From the NCBI RefSeq assembly GCF_029946515.1, contig NZ_JARZHH010000025.1, positions 62,001 through 126,000 of the forward strand: 64,000 nt of DNA. Direction: 5' to 3'. Origin of the DNA: Polyangium sp. 6x1. GTDB lineage: Bacteria > Myxococcota_A > Polyangia > Polyangiales > Polyangiaceae. Made by a program: the position numbers and the translations under genes. A model generated the notes under the pieces. The model searched no databases, had not been told where the DNA came from, and saw nothing but the letters and a program-made list of their open reading frames with translations. Each line of letters begins with the position of its first letter. The first letter of the stretch is position 1. Below, one piece after another: positions 1-6,913 of this stretch.

Positions 1-134
1 GCCAGAACCTCGTGGAGATCGTCGGCCACGGCGACGCGCCGCAGCTCGCGGCCGCGCTCGCCCCGCTCGTCACGTCGGTCGAGGAAGACATGGCCATCGC
101 CGCGACGTTCGCCAGGGACGCGTCGGGCGTCTAG
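1..134 (+). CDS. C-terminal end of an unidentified protein (5' truncated by window edge)
   Basis: The third reading frame is open from the window edge to a TAG at 132-134 and encodes the last 43 residues of a protein. The peptide is helix-like and acidic (it contains LVEIVGHGDAPQLAAAL and ends ARDASGV). No domain can be named from this tail. It has ordinary high-GC codon use, and the stop lies about 35 bases before the first copy of the 43-bp repeat array, so the array forms its 3' flank. Confidence 0.6.
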   Translation, partial: QNLVEIVGHGDAPQLAAALAPLVTSVEEDMAIAATFARDASGV

Positions 135-169
135 CCGCCCTGCGGTTCGGACGCGGACGCGCGTTCGAC

Positions 170-641
170 GTCGACGTGCTCGCCGGGCTCGTCGGCAACG
201 GCTGGGGTCTTCGTCGACATGCCCGCCGCGCTTGTCGGCAACGGCTGGGGTCCTTGTCGACATGCTCGCCGTGGTTGCTGGCAACGCCCGGGGTCCTTGT
301 CGACATGCTCGCCGTGGTTGCCGGCAACGGCTGGGGTCCTTGTCGACATGCTCGACGTGGTTGCCGGCAACGGCTGGGGGCCTTGTCGACATGCTCGCCG
401 CGCTTGCCGGCAACGGCTGGGGTCTCTGTCGACATGCTCGACGTGGTTGCCGGCAACGGCTGGGGGCTTTGTCGACATGCTCGACGTGGTTGCCGGCAAC
501 GGCTGGGGTCCTTGTCGACATGCTCGCCGTGGTTGCCGGCAACGGCTGGGGTCCTTGTCGACATGCTCGCCGTGGTTGCCGGCAATGGCTGGGGTCCTTG
601 TCGACATACTCGCCGTGCTTGTCGGCAACGGTTGGGGGCCT
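170..641. repeat. Array 1 of a 43-bp tandem repeat (11 copies)
   Basis: The hexamer GTCGAC recurs at 170, 213, 256, 299, 342, 385, 428, 471, 514, 557 and 600, an exact 43-base period with no indels. Each unit carries two dyads: TGTCGACA, and in most copies the perfect palindrome GTTGCCGGCAAC. Units differ by a few substitutions, mainly CTCGCCGTG versus CTCGACGTG. Because 43 is not a multiple of three, all three frames rotate through the same peptide on both strands and stay open, so the long reading frames here are side effects of the repeat. A related array lies at 32668-33165 in the opposite orientation. There are no unique spacers, so it is not a CRISPR array. Confidence 0.95.
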
Positions 642-909
642 GCAGCTCGAGCACGTCGCCGTCCTCGTGGCCGAGGAACCGGAGGAAGCGGGAGATGTTC
701 GCGGGAAGCCCTTCGTCCGCCGCGTCGTTCAGGCGCTCGCGGAGGTCACGCGCTCGTGGCGTCGGGTGGGACGGATTGTCGGGAGGATGGTCGGTGCGCG
801 TGGTGTCCACGTGCGGGCAAAGCCTGGGGGGATGGCGGGCGGGGACACGCGACGCGCACGGGCGGTGAACGTAGCCGTCCACACGCTAACGCACCCGAGC
901 GCGGCAATA
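642..909. other. Intergenic stretch with a possible coding remnant
   Basis: No complete gene is supported here. On the minus strand at about 640-760 one frame encodes a protein-like stretch (RDLRERLNDAADEGLP followed by NISRFLRFLGHEDGD) that runs straight into the repeat array and ends as repeat peptide. This may be the 3' part of a gene overwritten by array growth, or chance. The rest, up to the winged-helix gene, shows nothing recognisable. Confidence 0.3.
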
Positions 910-1149
910 TCAAGGAATGATTCCGATCGCAGTTCTGCCCGCAGGCGTGAGTCCATATCGGACGCTGGGTGCGACCGCCGCCGCAACTTCCTCCACAAGT
1001 CCGCGCCGCCCCAACTCGGCGAGCACGTCTAGGAGGTTGGGGCGCTCAGCAAGCGCTATCGTGGAGAGTCTACGCTCGATCTGGTACCAGCCGAGTGGCT
1101 CGCCGGCACGTGCCAGGACCGTGAGCACGGCTCGCTCGAATTCGGTCAT
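910..1149 (-). CDS. Small winged-helix-like protein
   Basis: This 79-residue protein starts MTEFERAVLTVLARAG and looks like a stand-alone winged helix-turn-helix. A first helix is followed by a recognition-type segment (WYQIERRLS), a helix ending in LAELGRRGLVEE, and a beta wing (VRYGLTPAGRTAI), the pattern seen in PadR- and MarR-like DNA-binding domains. There is no effector domain. Such short forms can act as DNA-binding accessory proteins or be remnants of larger regulators. The ATG is the first in the frame and codon use is typical of the window. The family assignment rests on pattern alone. Confidence 0.6.
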   Translation of the reverse strand: MTEFERAVLTVLARAGEPLGWYQIERRLSTIALAERPNLLDVLAELGRRGLVEEVAAAVAPSVRYGLTPAGRTAIGIIP

Positions 1150-1200
1150 TGCATCACGCTCGGGTGATAGAGAACACCGGGACCCTCGACGAGGCCGTAA

Positions 1201-1783
1201 TCAGCAAGCGTCGCGGAGAGCCCTCGCGAGGTCCGGCCGCCGCCTGAGCCGGCGAGGTTGTCCGAGGACGCGGCTCGGGAGTATGAGGACTGGGGGCTCA
1301 CCCCGGCGGACGTCTCTGCGCTCGCGGAGGACCGCGGCAGGGAGTGTCTCGAGCGGATTTGCCATGCGCGCCACCAGAACTTCATTCCGAAGGGCAAGAA
1401 GCCCGCCGCGACGCACGACGGGCAGTCGCTGTCGACGGGGAGCGGGAGCGGCGGAGGAGGTGGCGCGAAGACGACGGTCACGACGACGAAGCCGGTGTCG
1501 GGCAGTAGCCGCAGCGGCGAAACAGGATCATACACGAACGCACGCCAGCGGAAAAACGTACGATGGGAAAGGTAGTCGAGAGCGCTCCCAGGTATCCGGT
1601 CGTCGCATCGAGCGGAAAACCGGAGACCAGCATGTAGCAACAGACTGGAGGCCCGCGCCAAACGGGAGAGAAGCTTTCAAGGAAGAAGCACGTCGGCTGC
1701 AGAAACACGGCGGTCCGGCTCGCCCTGACAACTACAACGAGATCGAGTCTCCGGGGGAAAAGCTACTCGAACAGAAAAAATGA
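1201..1783 (+). pseudogene. Frameshifted remnant of a polymorphic-toxin-like C-terminal region
   Basis: Frame 1 opens after a TAA at 1198-1200 and encodes a protein-like stretch (REYEDWGLTPADVSALAED, then CHARHQNFIPKGKKP) leading to a Gly/Ser linker, stopping at 1575. Frame 2 then carries a second protein-like stretch from about 1530 (SGKTYDGKGSRERS, later EEARRLQKHGGPARPDNYNE) to a TGA at 1781-1783. That stop overlaps the ATG of the RraB-like gene at 1780. The simplest reading is one gene broken by a frameshift near 1530-1575: a linker plus a small basic C-terminal domain, as in contact-dependent or secreted toxins. No start codon precedes the frame-1 part apart from TTG 1258, so the 5' end is also missing. 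No toxin family can be named. Confidence 0.45.
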
Positions 1784-2100
1784 TGGATTACCCCAACGAT
1801 GCCGATGGCGCCGCCCTGCGTCGCATAGCGACACGGTGCGACATGTCGAAGCCGATGGATATCGAATTCGTTGTATCAGTCCCGGATCAAGCTGCGGGAG
1901 CAGAATTGGCGCATCTGGTGACGAAGCATGGCTATACCCCGTCGCTCGAGTTCGAAGAAGAAGCCAAGGAATGGATCTGCTACTGCACCAAGCGGATGGT
2001 TCCTACATACGAGGCGGTCGTCGCTGCGCAGCAGGAGCTCGATGAGCTGGGCGCACAGGTGGGAGGGTACTCCGATGGATGGGGGACATTCGGAGAGTGA
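1780..2100 (+). CDS. RraB-family (RNase E inhibitor-like) protein, probable immunity protein
   Basis: The 106-residue product matches the RraB family pattern: an N-terminal D-A-ALRRIA-C-DMSKP segment followed by a ferredoxin-like strand (DIEFVVSVPDQAAG), a central KHGYTPSLEFEEEAKEW block, a KRMVPTYEAV motif, and the family's closing GGYSDGWG. In E. coli RraB binds RNase E. In many other bacteria short RraB-domain proteins sit directly after polymorphic toxins and are thought to act as immunity proteins. Here the start codon overlaps the stop of the toxin-like remnant, so translational coupling and an immunity role are inferred. The gene is intact although its presumed toxin partner is not. 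Confidence 0.75.
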   Translation: MMDYPNDADGAALRRIATRCDMSKPMDIEFVVSVPDQAAGAELAHLVTKHGYTPSLEFEEEAKEWICYCTKRMVPTYEAVVAAQQELDELGAQVGGYSDGWGTFGE

Positions 2101-2283
2101 GCGCGGAGGTGTCCGAACCATACAAATTCGCTTCCCTCTTTCACCCGAGGACCAGGCTGCGGGAGTAGACGCAGAGAATCTCTGGGACGTTCGAGGAAGG
2201 CCATGGCAGCCGCGGTGCTGGTGGAACCCGATAAACCGGTCGAGTAGCGGGAGCGAAGGCGGATGCGGAGGCGGAGGCGGGAG
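2075..2283 (+). pseudogene. Truncated DUF4265-like fragment
   Basis: From ATG 2075, overlapping the end of the RraB-like gene in another frame, the sequence encodes about 50 residues resembling the start of DUF4265 proteins: a strand IQIRFPLSPED, then an acidic stretch with the family-like ENLWDV. The likeness ends near 2240 in low-complexity Gly/Ser codons, and the frame continues antisense through the sigma-factor gene. DUF4265 proteins are common in toxin/immunity loci, so this may be a second decayed immunity gene. The assignment is tentative because only one motif block remains. Confidence 0.35.
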
Positions 2284-2823
2284 TCAAGCGAGCGCGAGCG
2301 TCTTCAGGTGCTCTCGGGCGAGATGCAGGCGGCCGTGGACGGTCTTCGTCTTGAGCCCGAGCGATCCGGCAATCTCCTGGATCGAGCGGCCCTCCAGGTA
2401 CGGCATCACCACGGCCCGGATGCGTGGTCGGAGTTTCCCGAGAAATCGCTTGAGCCGAAACATCCCGTACGTCGCCTGCACGAGCAGCCCCGTCGAATCC
2501 GCTCCTTCCTGCTCGGCGAAGTCATCCGCGAGCCCTGAAAAGACCTCTCGCTCGTGACGCACCAGGGCTCGGTGATTGCGTGCGTGGTTGAGCCCGATCA
2601 CCAGGAGCCACGGACGCGCCTGCTCCGGCGTCACAAGGCGCGAGAGGTTCCGCCACGCCGTGATGAAGACCTCCTGCAAGACGTCCTCCACGTCCCGGGA
2701 AGGAATGAACTGTCCGAGAAGGAGACGGCGAAGGAAGTCGCGGTGTTCGAGGTAAAGCCGCCCGAGGAGGGCGTGCGCCGCCGTAAAGTTTGCCGGCGGA
2801 GGATGGACGAGTATCGTGCTCAC
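2284..2823 (-). CDS. RNA polymerase sigma factor, sigma-70/ECF type
   Basis: The product (179 residues) has the two-region architecture of extracytoplasmic-function sigma factors. Sigma region 2 spans about residues 15-85 and includes SRDVEDVLQEVFITAWRNL, the core-binding and -10-recognition helices. Region 4 spans about 125-175 and includes PYLEGRSIQEIAGSLGLKT, the helix-turn-helix that reads the -35 element. The chosen start is GTG at 2823; the reading frame runs far upstream through hexanucleotide repeats, which is an artefact. No anti-sigma gene lies next to it. Nested inverted repeats at 2858-2912 lie just upstream. It probably directs transcription of a small stress or surface regulon, which cannot be identified from this window. 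Confidence 0.85.
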   Translation of the reverse strand: MSTILVHPPPANFTAAHALLGRLYLEHRDFLRRLLLGQFIPSRDVEDVLQEVFITAWRNLSRLVTPEQARPWLLVIGLNHARNHRALVRHEREVFSGLADDFAEQEGADSTGLLVQATYGMFRLKRFLGKLRPRIRAVVMPYLEGRSIQEIAGSLGLKTKTVHGRLHLAREHLKTLALA

Positions 2824-2857
2824 AGCTTGTGAACTCCAGTTCCGTTGGGGTTTGCAG

Positions 2858-2912
2858 GTGAGACGCCGGTCGGTGTTGAAGGCGCCGGCTGGCGTCGCTT
2901 GTTTTGTCTCAC
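2858..2912 (-). promoter_or_regulatory. Nested inverted repeats in the sigma-factor leader
   Basis: GTGAGAC at 2858-2864 is complementary to GTCTCAC at 2906-2912, and inside it GACGCC at 2862-2867 pairs with GGCGTC at 2891-2896. The structure lies 35-89 bases upstream of the sigma-factor GTG, so it could be a leader hairpin or an operator. No promoter hexamers could be confidently placed. Confidence 0.35.
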
Positions 2913-3020
2913 AGGTTGGGGGAGAAGGAAATCTATAAATGCGGAGATTGGTTCGTCTTGGAAGAACCAGGATCCGCCGGGATTGCGTGACGGGGCCGCG
3001 GGAATGAGAAGGAGATCGTG

Positions 3021-3103
3021 GCTGCCGCTGCCGCTGCCGCTGCCGTTGCCGCTGCCGTTGCCGCTGCCGTTGCCGCTGCCGTTGCCGTTGCCGTTGCCGT
3101 TGC
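3021..3103. repeat. Left hexanucleotide array (CCGTTG/CCGCTG)
   Basis: About fourteen 6-bp units run from 3021 to 3103. The outer (left) end is CCGCTG only, the middle alternates CCGTTG and CCGCTG with a 12-bp period, and the inner (right) end is pure CCGTTG. This is the reverse complement of the array at 3698-3809 and shows the same inner-to-outer composition gradient in mirror image. Reading frames through it are artefacts of a period divisible by three. Confidence 0.95.
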
Positions 3104-3111
3104 TGGGGGAA

Positions 3112-3139
3112 GGCGTGCCGCCATGGGGGACGGCACGCC
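3112..3139 (-). terminator. Hairpin downstream of the four-helix-bundle gene
   Basis: GGCGTGCCG at 3112-3120 and CGGCACGCC at 3131-3139 form a perfect 9-bp stem with a 10-base loop, 7 bases beyond the stop of the minus-strand gene ending at 3147. There is no T-tract, so this may be a terminator or an RNA-stabilising hairpin. Confidence 0.5.
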
Positions 3140-3146
3140 CCGGTCA

Positions 3147-3470
3147 TTACTGGCGTGTGAGGCGGTGCAGGGTGGCTACGATACGGTCGAGCGTGTCGAG
3201 CAGGTTCGTGTCCACTTTTTCGATGTACCCGAGCGCTTCTGCGACTTCCAGGCATGCGCGGACCTCCGATGCCGACCCCATGGCGGTGTACCACCGTGCC
3301 CGTGCGTTCCTTCCCTGCGAATACGCGCCTTCGCCCAGGTTCAGCGCAATGCTCGTAGCCGCGCGCCGTAGCTGATCCCCGAGATTCGGATCCTTCGTCC
3401 CGACTCGTTCGATCACCGGCCGCAAAGTCCTGAGCATCTCGATCGCCACGCCATAAATCCTGAGTACCAT
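3147..3470 (-). CDS. Four-helix-bundle protein of the 23S rRNA intervening-sequence (S23/IVP, bAvd-like) family
   Basis: The 107-residue protein begins MVLRIYGVAIEMLRTLRP and shows the family's signature: a long first helix, the QLRRAATSIALNLGEGAYS segment (the conserved S-x-x-N-x-x-EG turn), then two more amphipathic helices. Members form pentameric four-helix bundles. Some are encoded inside intervening sequences of 23S rRNA, and others (Avd) assist diversity-generating retroelements. The start is set by an excellent ribosome binding site (GGAGG, with AAACA before the ATG). It stands alone, with no reverse transcriptase nearby, but it is bracketed by inverted hexanucleotide arrays and preceded by a strongly structured GC-rich region, which suggests a mobile or intervening-sequence-like cassette. 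Confidence 0.85.
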   Translation of the reverse strand: MVLRIYGVAIEMLRTLRPVIERVGTKDPNLGDQLRRAATSIALNLGEGAYSQGRNARARWYTAMGSASEVRACLEVAEALGYIEKVDTNLLDTLDRIVATLHRLTRQ

Positions 3471-3522
3471 TGTTTCCTCCGTATCCCCGACCGGGGACCC
3501 CGGACCCCGGCCCGCGCGCGGA

Positions 3523-3635
3523 GGAAGGCGAAAGGCTGCGAGGCGAAGCCTCGCACCGCGCGCAGCCGCCCGGAGCCGCGCGCAGCGAAGCGAGCACGGC
3601 GAGGACGGCGAGCACGGCTCGGCCTTTCGCCTTCC
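3523..3635. other. GC-rich region able to form a long hairpin upstream of the four-helix-bundle gene
   Basis: GGAAGGCGAAAGGC at 3523-3536 is the exact reverse complement of 3622-3635. Between them lies a compact hairpin, CGAGGC-GAA-GCCTCG, at 3539-3553. Clustered GCGAGC/GCGCGC elements fill the rest. Just before it, 3486-3510 is a run of CCCCGGGG-like blocks. No gene fits this stretch, which together with the right hexamer array fills 3471-3865. It may be a structured RNA leader or part of the cassette carrying the neighbouring gene. Confidence 0.6.
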
Positions 3636-3695
3636 GAGCACGCGGGCACAATCGACCTCCCCGGACGAAAACAAAGAACAACCGTCCCGAAAGCC

Positions 3696-3809
<114 letters not shown>

Positions 3810-3865
3810 CAGACTCCGGGCCGTTTCCGTTCCCTCCGCGCTCGCAAAAGGCTAAAGCGTCGATC

Positions 3866-5710
3866 GTGCTCCCCGCGTCCGCCCGGCGTCTCGCTGCGAT
3901 CCTCGCCATGTCCACCGCCTCCACCATCTCCGCATTGTCGTGCTCTCCCGCCGGTGGAGCGCCGCCCGTCCAACCCGAAGGCACCTCCTCCCCAGACACC
4001 TCCTCCGCGCCCGGCCCCGCCGCTCCTCCCGCCCCGCCCGACGCTCCCGATCGCACCTTCGCCGCACTCGCCGAGCGCTTCCTCTCGGGTTACCTCGCGC
4101 GCGAGCCTGTCGCGGCCACCGAGGCGGGCGAGCACGCGCATGACGCGCGCTGGCCCGATCGCAGCGACGACGGCGAGGCTGAGGCACGCCGCTTCTACGT
4201 CGGCCTCCTCGAAGAGCTCGACCGCATCCCTGCCTCGACGCTCGATGCGCAGGGCCGCGTCGATCACGCGATGCTCGGCAACCAGCTCCGGTACGCGGTC
4301 TTCGCGATCGATGAGCTCCGCGAGGCATCCGAGAGCCCGCTCTACTACACGCGCCTCGTCGGCGACGGCCTCGATCCGCTCGTCACGCGGAGCTTCGGCA
4401 CGCCCGCTTCCCGCGCGAAGAGCCTCGCCGGGAGGCTCCAAGGCATCCCCGCGATCGTCGCGGCCGCGAAGAAACGGCTCGGTCGTCCTCCGCGCCTGCA
4501 CACCGAAACGGCCATCGTGCAGAACCGCGGCCTCGTCTCGCTTTGCCGCGGCGACGTCCTCGCTCCCTACGGAAAACTCCCCGACGCGGCGCTCGTCTCC
4601 GAGCTCGCCGCTGCGAGCGAGCGGGCGGCCAAGGCGCTCGAAGACTACCAGGCCTTCCTCGAAAAGGACCTCCTGCCCCGCAGCGACGGCGAGATCCGCC
4701 TCGGCCGCGCGCGCTTCGAGAAGAAGCTCCGGTTCTACCTCGACGACGACGTCCACGTCGACGCGATCGCCAAGGACGCCCGCGCGCTGCTCGAACGCAC
4801 GCAGGCCGAGATGGTCGAGACCTCGAAGGAGCTCTGGCCGACGCTCTTCCCCAAGCGAAAGCTCCCCACGACGACGACGCTCGTCGACCGCAAGCAGCTC
4901 GTGCGCGAGGTCCTCGCGGCGCTCGGCGACGAGCATCCGACGAACGAGACGATCGTCTCCGAGGCGCGTGATCTCGTGCAGAAGGCGACGACGTTCGTCC
5001 GCGAGCACGACATCGTGCGCGTGCCCGACGAGGTCTGTCAGGTCATCGAGATGCCCGAGTACCGGCGCGGCGTGGCCATCGCGTATTGCGACGCCTCGGG
5101 CCCGCTCGAGCCTCGCGCCGAGACCTTCTACGCGATCGCGCCCACGCCGAACGACTGGGACGACAAGCGCAGGCTCTCGTTTTACCGCGAGTACAACCGC
5201 AGCATGCTCGCCGACCTCACGGTGCACGAGGCGATGCCCGGGCATTTCCTGCAGCTCATGCACAACAACCGCTTCCCTTCGAAGCTCCGGGCCGTGTTCT
5301 CGAGCGGCCCGTTCGTCGAGGGCTGGGCCGTCTACAGCGAGTGGGTCATGGCCAAGCACGGCTTCGGCGGCCCGAAGGTGCGCATCCAGCGCGAGAAGAT
5401 GGTGCTCCGGCTCGCGGTGAACGCGCTGCTCGACCACGGCGTGCACGCCGGCTCCATGACCGAGGCCGAGGGGCTCGCGCTCATGACGAACGAGGCCTTC
5501 CAGGAGGAGGGCGAGGCCGTGGGCAAGTGGAAACGCGCGCTCCTCACGAGCGCCCAGCTCACGACCTACTATTACGGCTTCACCGAGATGATGAAGCTCC
5601 GCGCGGCGAACGAGGGCGCTCCGGGTTTCACGGAGCGAACCTTTCACGACAAAGTGCTGAGCTTCGGCTCGCCGCCGATGCGCCACCTGCGCGACCTCGT
5701 CCGGCCGTAA
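3866..5710 (+). CDS. DUF885-family lipoprotein, putative metallopeptidase
   Basis: The product is about 614 residues. Its DUF885 core contains the family's zinc-site-like motif HEAMPGHFLQL near residue 455, with a downstream EGWAVYSEW block and a C-terminal MRHLRDLV tail. DUF885 proteins are believed to be HExxH-type zinc peptidases, here with the longer HExxPGH spacing. The start is inferred as GTG 3866, because it gives Arg-Arg plus a hydrophobic segment ending ALSC, a lipoprotein-like signal; ATG 3911 would cut into that segment. Upstream in-frame codons run through a hexanucleotide array and are rejected. It would act on peptides at the cell envelope. It is followed after 17 bases by a TPR gene. 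Confidence 0.85.
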   Translation: MLPASARRLAAILAMSTASTISALSCSPAGGAPPVQPEGTSSPDTSSAPGPAAPPAPPDAPDRTFAALAERFLSGYLAREPVAATEAGEHAHDARWPDRSDDGEAEARRFYVGLLEELDRIPASTLDAQGRVDHAMLGNQLRYAVFAIDELREASESPLYYTRLVGDGLDPLVTRSFGTPASRAKSLAGRLQGIPAIVAAAKKRLGRPPRLHTETAIVQNRGLVSLCRGDVLAPYGKLPDAALVSELAAASERAAKALEDYQAFLEKDLLPRSDGEIRLGRARFEKKLRFYLDDDVHVDAIAKDARALLERTQAEMVETSKELWPTLFPKRKLPTTTTLVDRKQLVREVLAALGDEHPTNETIVSEARDLVQKATTFVREHDIVRVPDEVCQVIEMPEYRRGVAIAYCDASGPLEPRAETFYAIAPTPNDWDDKRRLSFYREYNRSMLADLTVHEAMPGHFLQLMHNNRFPSKLRAVFSSGPFVEGWAVYSEWVMAKHGFGGPKVRIQREKMVLRLAVNALLDHGVHAGSMTEAEGLALMTNEAFQEEGEAVGKWKRALLTSAQLTTYYYGFTEMMKLRAANEGAPGFTERTFHDKVLSFGSPPMRHLRDLVRP

Positions 5711-5727
5711 GGGAACCGCGCGATCGC

Positions 5728-6714
5728 ATGCTCCGTCGCCTCCGCCGCGCCCTGCGTCGACGCATGTTCGAGCGCAAGCTCGCGTCCTTGCCTGCGCTGC
5801 TCGAACGCGCGCGGATCGCCGAGGCCGAGGCCGCGGCGTCGGAGGCGCTCGGGATCGGCGAGGAGGTCTTCGGCGCCGAGGCCGCCGAGCTCACGACGCC
5901 GCTCTACGTGATGGCCGCAGCGCGGCTCTCGGCGGGCCGCACGGAGGACGCGCTCGCCGCCTGCGCGCGGGCCATCCGCATCGCCGAGGCGCTCGCCGGC
6001 GCGCCCACCGAGCCTCGCCTGCCGAAGCTCTACGAGCTCGCGGCCGCGATCCACGAGCGCGCCGGCCGCCTCGACGAGACGACGCGCCTCTACCGCAGGC
6101 TCCTCGCGGGCTACGAGCGCATGCGCAGCCCCGACGAGGCCGCGATCGCCGATGTCGCGGGCCGGCTCGGCCTGCTCCTCGGCAAGCAGAAACAGGCCGC
6201 GGAGGCCGAGCTCCTCCTCGCCCGCGCGCTCACCACGACCGAGCGTGTCTTCGGCGCGCGCTCGCGTCCCGCGGCCGAGGCCCTCTACAACCTCGGCACG
6301 GTGCTCGCGGCGGCGGGCCGGCGCGACGACGCGGCGCGGTCGTTGCGGCGCGCGATCGGCATCCTCACGGAGGGCGACGCGCGCGCGGACAGGGGGATCC
6401 TCGCGCTCGCGCAGCACAACCTCGCGACCCTCGTCGAGGCCGAGGGCCGCGCCGACGAGGCCGAAGACCTCTACCGACGCGCGCTCGACGCCCACGCCGG
6501 AGCGACGCGCGTCGATCCCCCGGAGATGCGCCCGACCCTCGTCCGGCTCGGCAACCTCCTCGAAGCGAAGGGCCGCGTGGACGAGGCGATCCCGCTCTAC
6601 GACCACGCGCTCTCCCTCGCGGAGGCCGATCTCGGGCCGGATCACGAGGTCACGCGCGGGATCCGCGCCTTTCGCGAGGCCGCCGCCCGGCGGAAATCTC
6701 CGCCCGCGTGTTGA
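5728..6714 (+). CDS. Tetratricopeptide-repeat protein
   Basis: This 328-residue protein begins with an Arg-rich segment (MLRRLRRALRRRMFERK) and then carries about six tetratricopeptide-like repeats of the kinesin-light-chain style. Recurring patterns include LYNLGTVLAAAGRRDDAARSL, LAQHNLATLVEAEGRADEAE and LVRLGNLLEAKGRVDEAIPLY, with about 42-residue spacing. Such repeats act as protein-protein scaffolds. No signal peptide or enzyme domain is visible, so it is probably cytoplasmic. The ATG at 5728 follows the DUF885 stop by 17 bases, which suggests co-transcription. Confidence 0.8.
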   Translation: MLRRLRRALRRRMFERKLASLPALLERARIAEAEAAASEALGIGEEVFGAEAAELTTPLYVMAAARLSAGRTEDALAACARAIRIAEALAGAPTEPRLPKLYELAAAIHERAGRLDETTRLYRRLLAGYERMRSPDEAAIADVAGRLGLLLGKQKQAAEAELLLARALTTTERVFGARSRPAAEALYNLGTVLAAAGRRDDAARSLRRAIGILTEGDARADRGILALAQHNLATLVEAEGRADEAEDLYRRALDAHAGATRVDPPEMRPTLVRLGNLLEAKGRVDEAIPLYDHALSLAEADLGPDHEVTRGIRAFREAAARRKSPPAC

Positions 6715-6770
6715 GATCCAGGACACGACATCCGTCCGTTCACCTGAAAAGCCACCTTTCAGACACCCCT

Positions 6771-6788
6771 CTGTCACGGTGCTGTGAC
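6771..6788 (+). promoter_or_regulatory. Pho-box-like PhoB/PhoP binding site
   Basis: CTGTCAC at 6771-6777 and CTGTGAC at 6782-6788 form a direct repeat of 7-mers separated by four bases, the 11-bp period of the classical Pho box. A weaker third unit (CAGACAC at 6760-6766) is in phase. The site is 125 bases upstream of a phosphate permease start, which fits phosphate-starvation control. The assignment is by similarity to the E. coli consensus. Confidence 0.6.
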
Positions 6789-6913
6789 GGACGTGCACCT
6801 AGCGTGCGGGTGCTCGGTCCAGTAAGGAGACGGCGCCCCGCGTCTCCGACGCGCGACCCCTCGGGTCAAGGCGCGGATGGACAGCCCCGGGGCGCCGAAA
6901 GGCTCTCGTCTGC

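Noticed and set aside
170-641. Possible CRISPR array
   Set aside because: Units abut with no unique spacers and no cas genes are nearby; the same is true for 32668-33165.
70-1032. Several overlapping open frames of 165-270 residues on both strands with CRQ/GNHGEHVDK-type peptide repeats
   Set aside because: The 43-base period is not divisible by three, so all frames rotate through the same open peptide. The frames have no start with a ribosome binding site and end in unrelated sequence.
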